A model generated the notes under the pieces. The model was not told the DNA's origin. It saw only the letters and a list, made by a program, of their open reading frames with translations, and did not search any database. Below are positions 52,459 through 60,229 of a stretch of DNA of 64,000 bases, piece by piece. This stretch comes from Chloroflexota bacterium (lineage in GTDB: Bacteria > Chloroflexota > Dehalococcoidia > Lucifugimonadales > Lucifugimonadaceae), in contig JABIFF010000012.1 in the NCBI GenBank assembly GCA_018650845.1, positions 1 through 64,000 on the forward strand, given 5' to 3'. Position 1 is the stretch's first letter. Each line of letters begins with the position of its first letter. The position numbers and the translations under genes are program-made.

Positions 52459-52923
52459 ATGGTAGACATCTCGGTGCTTCTTACCATCGGTGAAGTATCA
52501 GACCGTACAGGTGTGGCGACTTCCGCGCTGAGATTCTATGAGACTAGCGGACTGATCGAGTCGCGGCGAACATCTGGGAATCAGCGACGGTATCAGCGGT
52601 CGACGATTCGCACTATCGCGGTGATCAAGGCCGCACAGCGAGCAGGAATTCCGCTGGACGAAATACGCGAGCGCTTGGCTCGGCTGCCGGCAGGACGAGC
52701 ACCCAACCGAGAAGACTGGGAGGAGTTGTCGAAGGCTTGGTCTTCAAGTCTCGATACTCGCATTGCACAACTCATCAGGGTCAAAGAAGATTTGGCAGAT
52801 TGCATCGGGTGCGGCTGCCTATCCATCGACAATTGCTCACTGATCAATCCCGGCGATGAGCTTTCGAGCACTCTGGCAGGAACGAGCAAGCTGGAACTAG
52901 TCACCGATTCCGGTTCCAAATAG
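52459..52923 (+). CDS. soxR: Redox-sensing transcriptional activator SoxR
   Basis: A MerR-family regulator of 154 residues, the same length as E. coli SoxR. The wHTH is LTIGEVSDRTGVATSALRFYE, followed by the GLIESRRTSGNQRRY wing. The dimerisation helix leads to the [2Fe-2S] cysteines 115, 118, 120 and 126 in DCIGCGCLSIDNC, the diagnostic C-x2-C-x-C-x5-C. The open frame starts 25 codons earlier, within the operator, so ATG 52459 with GGGA upstream is the start. It is divergent from the transketolase genes and should control them and itself. No soxS is nearby, as usual outside enterics. Confidence 0.95.
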   Translation: MVDISVLLTIGEVSDRTGVATSALRFYETSGLIESRRTSGNQRRYQRSTIRTIAVIKAAQRAGIPLDEIRERLARLPAGRAPNREDWEELSKAWSSSLDTRIAQLIRVKEDLADCIGCGCLSIDNCSLINPGDELSSTLAGTSKLELVTDSGSK

Positions 52924-52972
52924 CGTTTAGTGAACTGAGCCAAACAAGTACCACGTAATACACTTTCGCTTC

Positions 52973-54022
52973 ATGCCACTGCCTGTCACCCCAGATACCG
53001 ACAATACGACTACAAGATCGACTTCTCGTCGATCTGTGCTGCTGCTTGTGTTGATGATCCTGATCATCGTCGTAGTGCCGATGTCACTCGGACGCAGTCG
53101 CATACCCGTGCCGTTCGATCAGTCAGTGGCTGATTCGTTCGCCAGTTCAAACGCCGATGTGGTTTTTATCGGAAACTCACTTCTGGATAACCGAATTAAT
53201 CCCGATTATTTGAGTGAACTAATCGCCCGCGACGCGACGTCTCTCGCCATCGAAGGTACTGCTCCCGGTATTTGGTTCCTGCAGCTATCGAACGTAGTGG
53301 CAGCAGCTGAGAACGCGCCTAAGCAGATATTCGTCTTCTTTCATGACGATTTACTCACCAGGCCGATTTATTTCACAGGGGTCGAAGATCAACGACTAAG
53401 AGAGTCGTTGTCACATTCAAACATCAGTGGCTACGGGCTGCTGCCAGAACCAAAGGCATCGTTCGTCGATAGAGCGAGCGACGTATTCGAATCGCTGTAC
53501 CCAATCGCCAGCTCTGGTTCATATCGTGACAGTGGTCCCATTTCTTCCATAGGTGCAGGAATCGTTGGGATGAACAATGACGAAGCAACCGAATCGGCTA
53601 TAAACATATTCGGATTCGGCTTCAAGCGCGATCAAACGACAACCGTCCAGCAGCCTAAATATCACGGTAGCTTTCAATCAATGATTGGCAATTCGTTTTT
53701 GCCGTATATGCTCGAAATCGCCACTACGCTCGACACCGAAATAATCTTCGTGCGAGTAGCCGCCAGACCCAATGACGATGGCAGTCCGAACGAGCCTGAA
53801 ACACTCGCGAACTACTCCACCGATATCGACACGTATCTCACTTCGAAAAACGTCGGCTACGTCGATATGACGGGCCACATCGATGAAGGTGCTATCGATG
53901 CCGCCATGTACAACGACGGCTATCACCTGAAGAGTCGATTCCGAGACCACTACACCGAATTTTTCGCCGAATGGATGTTGTCGAATACCGGAACGCTTAG
54001 CGATTCAGGTGGGCAGCAGTGA
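52973..54022 (+). CDS. Membrane-anchored SGNH-hydrolase-like protein (partner of MBOAT)
   Basis: A 349-residue protein. A polar head is followed by one transmembrane helix (about 21-39). An extracytoplasmic domain follows with a block-I-like motif VVFIGNSLLDNRI (Ser69). A C-terminal NDGYHLKSRFRDHY resembles the Asp-x-x-His block of SGNH/GDSL acyl-hydrolases. Its stop overlaps the start of the MBOAT gene (GTGA). The arrangement is like DltD-DltB, AlgX/AlgJ-AlgI or PatB-PatA, in which an SGNH protein receives acyl groups moved across the membrane. The acceptor glycan is unknown. Confidence 0.75.
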   Translation: MPLPVTPDTDNTTTRSTSRRSVLLLVLMILIIVVVPMSLGRSRIPVPFDQSVADSFASSNADVVFIGNSLLDNRINPDYLSELIARDATSLAIEGTAPGIWFLQLSNVVAAAENAPKQIFVFFHDDLLTRPIYFTGVEDQRLRESLSHSNISGYGLLPEPKASFVDRASDVFESLYPIASSGSYRDSGPISSIGAGIVGMNNDEATESAINIFGFGFKRDQTTTVQQPKYHGSFQSMIGNSFLPYMLEIATTLDTEIIFVRVAARPNDDGSPNEPETLANYSTDIDTYLTSKNVGYVDMTGHIDEGAIDAAMYNDGYHLKSRFRDHYTEFFAEWMLSNTGTLSDSGGQQ

Positions 54023-55398
54023 CCTTTCAATCGCTCGAATATGCCGTGCTCCTAGCATTGGTCTTTGCCGTCTATTGGTTCATGTCGCGCCGTTACCAAA
54101 ACTACCTGCTTCTCGGTGCTAGCTACGTCTTCTACTCGTACGCCGATGTCCGAATGGCTTTATTGCTTGGCGGGTACACGTTGGTGACCTATTTTTCGGC
54201 AAGACGAATCGAAGAAGATTCGGTGAACGCTCGGCGATATTTAGCAGTTGTTCTGATTGCTTCCTTGGGCGCTCTGGCGTTCTTCAAGTACGCAGGGTTC
54301 TTTGTCGAGAGCATTGCCGATGCATTGAATCTCGTCGGGCTGGCAAGTTTCGATTCAACATTAAAGATCATCCTTCCTGTCGGGATTTCCTTCTACACAT
54401 TTCAGTCGATTGGTTACGTAATCGATGTGTACAAAAAACGAACTCATGCCATGCAAAATTTCGTCGATACCGCCCTATTCATCAGCTTCTTCCCTCAACT
54501 GGTGGCGGGTCCGATCGAGCGAGCATCGAAACTCTTTCCGCAATTAGAAACACGTCGTGCGTTCAATGTGGATCGAACTGCAAGCGGAATTACGCTACTA
54601 GCTTGGGGACTATTCAAAAAGCTAGTCATCGCCGACAACGTGGGCATGATTGTCGGCAACGTTTTCTCAGCCAGCCAGCCCGGAGGCACGATGCTGTGGG
54701 TCGGCGTTTTCGCATTCGGAATTCAAATCCTTGCCGATTTCTCTGGATACACAGATATCGCCCGCGGATCGGCTCGATTGCTAGGCATCGATCTATCTGT
54801 GAACTTCAAGCACCCGTGGCTAGCGTCCTCACCTGCAGATTTCTGGCGACGCTGGCACATCACTCTTTCCGAGTGGCTTCGTGATTACGTTTACATTCCA
54901 CTTGGTGGCGACCGTAATGGCAAACGAAGAACTGCCATCAACGTCGTGATCACGTTTGCGCTCGGCGGGTTGTGGCACGGTGCGGCGTGGAATTTTGTTC
55001 TGTGGGGACTTTTTCATGCCGGATTTATTTTGGCTTGGCGAGTGCTGAAAGCAGCCGGGACGCCATCGAATCGAGCGGTTTCCACGCTTGCGACGTTCCT
55101 CGTCATTGGCGCAAGTTGGCTGCCGTTTCGAGAGAGCGATCTCACGTATATGGCCGACAACATTTTTGGTGCTCCACAAGAAGCACGACTGTCGGTGGCA
55201 CTGGCGATTACCGCCCTGCTCTACTCGCTGCCGTTATGGCTTCACGCGATCGTAGATCGACCAGCGATTTCCAGCCTCTGGACGCGAAACGACGTGAGCA
55301 GGACGGCTGTATTCACCATTCTCACACTCACGTCGTTTGTAGCTATATTGGCTCTTAGAGCCGATACGACAGCAGAGTTTATCTACTTCCGTTTTTAG
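54019..55398 (+). CDS. MBOAT family O-acyltransferase (AlgI-like)
   Basis: A 459-residue polytopic membrane protein that moves acyl groups to extracellular acceptors. AlgI-type motifs are FFPQLVAGPIERASKLFPQL, SPADFWRRWHITLSEWLRDYVYIPLGG with His280, and the invariant histidine in FALGGLWHGAAWNFVLWG (His320). Start GTG 54019 overlaps the stop of the SGNH gene. No alginate or teichoic-acid genes are nearby, so the substrate is open. O-acetylation of a surface polysaccharide is the usual role. Confidence 0.92.
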   Translation: MTFQSLEYAVLLALVFAVYWFMSRRYQNYLLLGASYVFYSYADVRMALLLGGYTLVTYFSARRIEEDSVNARRYLAVVLIASLGALAFFKYAGFFVESIADALNLVGLASFDSTLKIILPVGISFYTFQSIGYVIDVYKKRTHAMQNFVDTALFISFFPQLVAGPIERASKLFPQLETRRAFNVDRTASGITLLAWGLFKKLVIADNVGMIVGNVFSASQPGGTMLWVGVFAFGIQILADFSGYTDIARGSARLLGIDLSVNFKHPWLASSPADFWRRWHITLSEWLRDYVYIPLGGDRNGKRRTAINVVITFALGGLWHGAAWNFVLWGLFHAGFILAWRVLKAAGTPSNRAVSTLATFLVIGASWLPFRESDLTYMADNIFGAPQEARLSVALAITALLYSLPLWLHAIVDRPAISSLWTRNDVSRTAVFTILTLTSFVAILALRADTTAEFIYFRF

Positions 55399-55426
55399 CA
55401 ATCGCAGTCGATGAAACCACGAAAGC

Positions 55427-56092
55427 CTATTCCACAGGCATCAACCATTCGGCAACTTTTTCGCAGTTGGTTGAAGGGTCGAGCAAGTTACCTTCGTCAC
55501 CCTCGCACATGAACACCACGTTTCCGACCACGGTGTAGTCGTTGTACGTAGGGAATCGAGTCGTGCATGTAGCAGGCAGTACATCATCCGAACCCTCGGA
55601 TTCAGGTTCTAGATACGATGCTGAGAACGACTTCGATGGAAAGCCTGTGTTTGCCTTTACGGCGGAAGAACCGACAGGACGTCGGCACTGAATTCTGTCC
55701 GTAAAGTCGCCATCACGAGCCTGATTATCACCTTCGCGTCGGAAGGTCTGATCTTCTGCTGCTGCAACTCCAAGCGTCTTAGCCTCTTCGGCAGAAGCGT
55801 AAATCAGAACACCAACTTCAGTCTGATTCATGTAGCCCCACTTGAATGTTGTAGCTCCGGGGTAGTCAAGGACGAAATCCTTTTGTCCCTTCCAACCGAT
55901 CGCCTTCACATCGGCCTCAGTGAAAATCTGAGTCGATTCAACCATTCGAATTCGCTGAGGTGTTGCATCGTCTCCACCAGATGCAACCAACGATTCGTCT
56001 TCAGCAGATCCACACGCAACCGCCACCGCTGCGATCAGCAATGCCGAAATCAGCAACAACTGAACTCTAGAAATAAGTAGAAATCGATTCAT
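55427..56092 (-). CDS. Lipoprotein of an uncharacterised four-member family, copy 1
   Basis: A ~221-residue lipoprotein: basic head, hydrophobic segment, lipobox VAVAC followed by GSAEDES. The mature domain runs from IRMVESTQIFTEADVKAIGW to the end. It includes FKWGYMNQTEVGVLIYASAEEAKTLG, a single central cysteine (IQCRRPVG), a late one (ATCTTRF), and the hallmark YNDYTVVGNVVFMCEGDEGN then a Cys-containing helix NCEKVAEWL. ATG 56092 (AAGG nine bases before) is preferred to the earlier ORF start. The copies at 56271 and 57094 are close paralogues. Function unknown. Confidence 0.78.
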   Translation of the reverse strand: MNRFLLISRVQLLLISALLIAAVAVACGSAEDESLVASGGDDATPQRIRMVESTQIFTEADVKAIGWKGQKDFVLDYPGATTFKWGYMNQTEVGVLIYASAEEAKTLGVAAAEDQTFRREGDNQARDGDFTDRIQCRRPVGSSAVKANTGFPSKSFSASYLEPESEGSDDVLPATCTTRFPTYNDYTVVGNVVFMCEGDEGNLLDPSTNCEKVAEWLMPVE

Positions 56093-56203
56093 CAAAAATA
56101 GCCTTAAGTGCAACCGTGCGAATTAGGGGTTTAGAACGACGAACCATATGGTACTTGGAAACCTATCCAATAGCTGATGCATTTGTAAAAGGTGCTTAAA
56201 CGA

Positions 56204-56231
56204 AATCAGGCCACCGAATAGTGACCTGATT
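56204..56231 (-). terminator. Hairpin after lipoprotein copy 2 (probable terminator)
   Basis: Minus strand AATCAGGTCAC pairs with GTGGCCTGATT around a six-base loop. A short T-rich tail follows. Almost the same sequence follows copy 3 (57035-57063), so the unit of duplication included the terminator. Confidence 0.7.
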
Positions 56232-56270
56232 CCTAAAATATTTCGTAGTACAAGAGAGTCGCTTAGCCGA

Positions 56271-56927
56271 CTAGGAAGGGTTCAACCACTCAGCAACTTT
56301 CTCACAGTTGGTCGAAGGTTCGAGCAATCGACTTTCATCACCCTCACACATGAACACCACGTTTCCAATCACCGTGTAGTCGTTATACGTCGGATATCGG
56401 GTCGTGCATCCTCTAACCTGCGAGGCATCATCTGGACGATCAGAATTAGGCTCTAGGTAAGAGGCATAGAACGACTTCGATTTGAATCCAGTGTCCGCCT
56501 TTGTAGCCCTGGAACCAACGGCAAAGCGGCAGGAAATCCTGTCAGTAAAGTCGCCATCACGAGCTTGATTGTCACTCTCGCGCCGGAAAGTCTGATCGGC
56601 TGCTGCTGTGACTCCAAGCGTTTTGGCGTCTTCGGCAGAATCGTAAATCAGAATGCCGACTTCGGTCTGATTTAGGTATCCCCATTTGAACGTCGTTGCT
56701 CCGGGGTAATCAAGCACGAAATCCTTCTGAGCCTTCCAGCCAATCGCCTTTACATCGTCTTCGGTGAATATCTGAGTCGACTCGATCATTCGAATTCGCT
56801 GAGTTTCTTCTCCACCCGACGCAACCAACGAGGTGTCGTCAGACCCACAGGCGATAGCTACGAGAGCGATCACAATCGCAAACACTGCAAATAGCTGCGC
56901 CTTAGAAACGTTCTTCGCTCGAACCAT
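56271..56927 (-). CDS. Lipoprotein of an uncharacterised four-member family, copy 2
   Basis: A ~218-residue paralogue of copy 1, and the closest to it (same TQRIRMIESTQIFTEDDVKAIGW and LDYPGATTFKWGY blocks). Lipobox VAIAC. Four cysteines of the mature domain are conserved among the three tandem copies, probably forming disulfides outside the cell. The hallmark YNDYTVIGNVVFMCEGDESR is present. Start ATG 56927 behind AGAGGTG, good spacing. It is followed by its own hairpin, so the three copies may be separate transcripts. Confidence 0.78.
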   Translation of the reverse strand: MVRAKNVSKAQLFAVFAIVIALVAIACGSDDTSLVASGGEETQRIRMIESTQIFTEDDVKAIGWKAQKDFVLDYPGATTFKWGYLNQTEVGILIYDSAEDAKTLGVTAAADQTFRRESDNQARDGDFTDRISCRFAVGSRATKADTGFKSKSFYASYLEPNSDRPDDASQVRGCTTRYPTYNDYTVIGNVVFMCEGDESRLLEPSTNCEKVAEWLNPS

Positions 56928-57034
56928 AAATAACACCTCTAAATGTGTAGCGAACGCTAGCTAGCTACAACGTGAAAAATTTCTTGCGGTGAAGAGTATC
57001 GAACGTTCACATGTCTGGGTCACTTCTTAAAACA

Positions 57035-57063
57035 AATCAGGCCACCAAAATGGTGACCTGATT
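57035..57063 (-). terminator. Hairpin after lipoprotein copy 3 (probable terminator)
   Basis: Minus strand AATCAGGTCACC pairs with GGTGGCCTGATT (one G-T) over a five-base loop, followed by TGTTTT. It is the near-copy of the hairpin at 56204. Confidence 0.8.
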
Positions 57064-57093
57064 CTTCATAACTATTCACACCGCAAAGAACGG

Positions 57094-57771
57094 CTATTCA
57101 GCAGGAATGAGCCATTCCTCGATATTCTCACAGTTGGTGGAAGGTTCGGTCAGGTTGCGGTCGTCACTCTCGCACATGATCACGATGTTTCCGATAACGG
57201 TGTAATCGTTGTACGTTGGGAACCGGTTCGAACATGCCTGCCCAACACCCTGGATGTCGTCAGATTCGCCAAGTTCAGGATCAAGGTACGAAGCCGAGAA
57301 TGACTTCGAGGTGAAACCTGTATTGGCCTTCACAGCCGATGCGCCAGCAGCGTCTCGGCATGAAATTCGGTCAATGAGGTTACCGTCTGGAGCTTGACCG
57401 TCTCCCTCGCGCCTGAAGGTCTGACCTTCGGCTGCGGTAACTCCGAGAGACTTTGCATCTTCTGCGCTGGCGTAGATAAGAACTCCGACTTCTTTCTGGT
57501 TCATGTAGCCCCACTTCGCAAGCGATGTGCCCGGGTACTCCAGAATGAAATCGCGCTGCCCCTTCCAGCCAACTGCTTTCATATCGGCTTCAGCAAATAC
57601 TGTGGTCGATTCGATTGTCCGAATGCGTTTCGGCCAGTCGTCAGTACCACCCATTGCTACACCGTCGCCACCACCATCAGAGCCACAGGCTACTGCGACC
57701 ATAGCGATCAGCAGTGCTGAAATCACAAGCAGTTGTGCTCGCGATACTTTTGTCATTCCATTCATCAACAT
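57094..57771 (-). CDS. Lipoprotein of an uncharacterised four-member family, copy 3
   Basis: A 225-residue paralogue, more divergent than copies 1 and 2. Lipobox VAVAC then GSDGGGDG. Shared blocks are IRTIESTTVFAEADMKAVGW, KWGYMNQKEVGVLIYASAEDAKSLG, ISCRDAAG, and YNDYTVIGNIVIMCESDDRN. The first ATG has AAAGG at short distance; a second at 57765 is possible. Role unknown. The single conserved domain and repeated acidic N-terminal linker suggest a binding protein at the cell surface. Confidence 0.78.
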   Translation of the reverse strand: MLMNGMTKVSRAQLLVISALLIAMVAVACGSDGGGDGVAMGGTDDWPKRIRTIESTTVFAEADMKAVGWKGQRDFILEYPGTSLAKWGYMNQKEVGVLIYASAEDAKSLGVTAAEGQTFRREGDGQAPDGNLIDRISCRDAAGASAVKANTGFTSKSFSASYLDPELGESDDIQGVGQACSNRFPTYNDYTVIGNIVIMCESDDRNLTEPSTNCENIEEWLIPAE

Positions 57772-57868
57772 TGACCTTTAGTTGGCGCGAATCGCGCAGA
57801 TTCTTTATCAAGTTACGTTTAGTGCGAAAAGACTACCGCATCTCCAGCCTTCATGGGATTCGATCCTG

Positions 57869-59539
57869 CTACAGAACCGTGCTGCCAACACTGGTAGGCA
57901 TTTCGATAGGACTTGGGTCTTCGGTATCGATCATCCATCCAGCTAGCAACGAACGCAACTCGGAGATCACATCAGCATTTTCAGGGAGATGGGCGACATT
58001 TTTGAGTTCCCACGGATCCTTTGTCAGATCGTAAAGTTCATCCACGTCACCCGGACCACCGTCAGAACCTGAGGTCAATGTGGCACCACGAGCCATCGGG
58101 TCGGTTACATACTTCCACTCTTTTGTCCGCACCATTTTGCGACGACCCTCAGCTTCACGCGCCCAAAGCGTATGGATCAGCGATTCGTAGCCGAGTGGTT
58201 TCGGCAAATCGTCCAACATATCCATCGTTACGAGCGGACCACCAGCGCCATATTCAGAGAAGGCTGCGTGACGAGCATCTGCAGAAGTTACCGTGGGTAA
58301 TGGTCGACCCTGCATTCGTCGTGTTTCAGTTTCTGACAGCACCGTATCTTCATGGCCGCCGTTGCGAGCCCAACCGGTTCCGATTCCGTCGAACGAAGCC
58401 AATCCCTGTAGTTCAAGCAACGTAGGCAAAATGTCGATCGTGTTCGCCATCGAGTCGTCGGATACGCCCTGAGGCACTCCGCCAGCCGGCCATGAAACGA
58501 TCAAAGGAACTTGTACAAGGGCGTCGTAGAACACTCCGCCCTTCACTGCCATTCCGTGCTCACCACCAAAATCGCCGTGGTCGGCAGTGAATACAACAAT
58601 TGTGTTCTCACGAAGCCCCAGCTGTTCCAGCTTGTCGAGAACCCGACCGATCCCATCGTCAACAAATCGTGTCATCGCCTGATAGACACTCACCAACCCA
58701 CGTCGATCTTCTTCAGAATCGTCGGTTTGTCGCAAGAGCTTCGCCAACATACGGTTTCGCTCTGGCGCAGTGCCATCGGTGTACTCATCGGTACGCTGCG
58801 GCGGCATGACGACGTCTTCTGGCGGGAACATGTCTACATATCGACGAGGCGCCTCGTACGGCTCGTGAGGATCAGGAAACGACACCCACAACGCGAACGG
58901 ATCTGGTTCGCCCGAGTCGGTAGCTGCAAAATCTCCAGCAACGTACTTTTCTAGGAACGCTTCTGTTTGGCTGGCAATTACCGATGTTCCAAAATTTTCT
59001 TCGGGATTATCGGAAATTTTGTATGCGATTCGAGGGCTCTGACCGTTCTTGCGAAGAGCGGCACGATCTTCGTGGCCAGCATTGATATCAGCTTCAGGAA
59101 CAACCCACTCCATACCGGTGTTTCCGACGTTCGCACCTTTGTAACGGTTATCTTTCGGCAGCCCGACGTGTGACACCTCGCAGCGAACATCGAACAAATC
59201 AAGATCGCTTTGTTCCACAAATGCGTGATTCTTGCCGATGAGGCCGGTAGTGAATCCGTTATCTTTCCAAATTCGAAATGCGTGCTGCTCGTTTTCAGGC
59301 ATCAGCGTTTCGTTTCGACGACAGCCAGTCGAATGCGGGTACCGACCCGTCATCACCGATGTCCGAGCTGGAACGCAGAGCGGGTGCGGAGTTATCGCAT
59401 GCTCAAAACGAACACCTTCATCAGCTAACCGTTCGAGAGTCGGAGTTTCGATCCCGATTTCTGAATACATACGAAGGATGGAAGATTTCATCTGATCGGC
59501 CATGATGAAAAGAACGTTAGGAGTCGAATTTTGGGACAT
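57869..59539 (-). CDS. Sulfatase (arylsulfatase/choline-sulfatase type)
   Basis: A 556-residue sulfatase. The formylglycine signature is PLCVPARTSVMTGRYPHSTG at about residues 53-72, with the C-x-P-x-R core; the Cys must be oxidised by a maturase. The first metal-binding block is NVLFIMADQMKSS, and the second metal/sulfate block is TIVVFTADHGDFGGEHGM. No signal peptide, so cytoplasmic. No maturase gene is in the window. The substrate (choline-O-sulfate, a glycan or other ester) is not decided by the sequence. Confidence 0.92.
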   Translation of the reverse strand: MSQNSTPNVLFIMADQMKSSILRMYSEIGIETPTLERLADEGVRFEHAITPHPLCVPARTSVMTGRYPHSTGCRRNETLMPENEQHAFRIWKDNGFTTGLIGKNHAFVEQSDLDLFDVRCEVSHVGLPKDNRYKGANVGNTGMEWVVPEADINAGHEDRAALRKNGQSPRIAYKISDNPEENFGTSVIASQTEAFLEKYVAGDFAATDSGEPDPFALWVSFPDPHEPYEAPRRYVDMFPPEDVVMPPQRTDEYTDGTAPERNRMLAKLLRQTDDSEEDRRGLVSVYQAMTRFVDDGIGRVLDKLEQLGLRENTIVVFTADHGDFGGEHGMAVKGGVFYDALVQVPLIVSWPAGGVPQGVSDDSMANTIDILPTLLELQGLASFDGIGTGWARNGGHEDTVLSETETRRMQGRPLPTVTSADARHAAFSEYGAGGPLVTMDMLDDLPKPLGYESLIHTLWAREAEGRRKMVRTKEWKYVTDPMARGATLTSGSDGGPGDVDELYDLTKDPWELKNVAHLPENADVISELRSLLAGWMIDTEDPSPIEMPTSVGSTVL

Positions 59540-59587
59540 AGGTTGTACTTTTGTTATCTATAAAACGAGTAAATGCTGGCTGCCGAA

Positions 59588-60229
59588 CTACTGTCGATCT
59601 ACCCAAGCCTGCGAGCGTGGAATATTGCCTTCCCACTCACTCAGCAAATCATTGTGCCAAACCCACGACTCGCCTAGGAACTCCTGGCCATCGAGTTCAC
59701 CTCTACCGGTAGCCCAAAGGAGCGTGAGCCAGCCTGGTGTATCGAGCGGCGCCCAAGGGAACAGTCTTCCCAAAATTCGCTGACACAGCTCGTTGTCGGG
59801 GTCGAATTCGGCTTCAGTACCAACAACAGAGTCGTGACCGTGCATTAATATTTCGACACAGCCCATCGCCAGAAACGCCTCGGCATCCGCCATTCCTGTT
59901 GGATGAAAAGCGCGAACACCGGCAGGCGTTGATTCGGCAATTCTTGCTAGCGCAGCCGCACTGAAATCGATTTGCCCTGCCGCACCTTCTACAGTGCCTT
60001 CCTGATAGTGCAGACCTGCCGACTCCAAATGCTCCTGAACTCTCATAGCCAGATCGCCTGAGTAGAAATCGAGAGAGTCGGCTATGTGCGCCGCAGTTTT
60101 CGAACGTGTCCATTCGAGACCGTATGCGAGCTTGTTCCATAACTCAGTATCGAGTCTGCGCAACGAATCAACACACAATTCCGCGGCGGTCAGTAGATCG
60201 GCGCTTGTTACAGGATTTCGTTCGCTCAT
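59588..60229 (-). CDS. DinB/MDMPI-like (maleylpyruvate isomerase family) protein
   Basis: A ~213-residue four-helix-bundle protein. WTRSKTAAHIADSLDFYSGDL has the first metal-type histidine, and EAFLAMGCVEILMHGHDSVVG contains the His-x-His pair expected of mycothiol-dependent isomerase-like DinB proteins. A C-terminal region with LGRLFPWAPLDTPGWLTLLWATGR is typical. Start ATG 60229 overlaps the M20 peptidase stop (ATGA). Activity unknown; family members are thiol-dependent transferases or isomerases. Confidence 0.78.
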   Translation of the reverse strand: MSERNPVTSADLLTAAELCVDSLRRLDTELWNKLAYGLEWTRSKTAAHIADSLDFYSGDLAMRVQEHLESAGLHYQEGTVEGAAGQIDFSAAALARIAESTPAGVRAFHPTGMADAEAFLAMGCVEILMHGHDSVVGTEAEFDPDNELCQRILGRLFPWAPLDTPGWLTLLWATGRGELDGQEFLGESWVWHNDLLSEWEGNIPRSQAWVDRQ

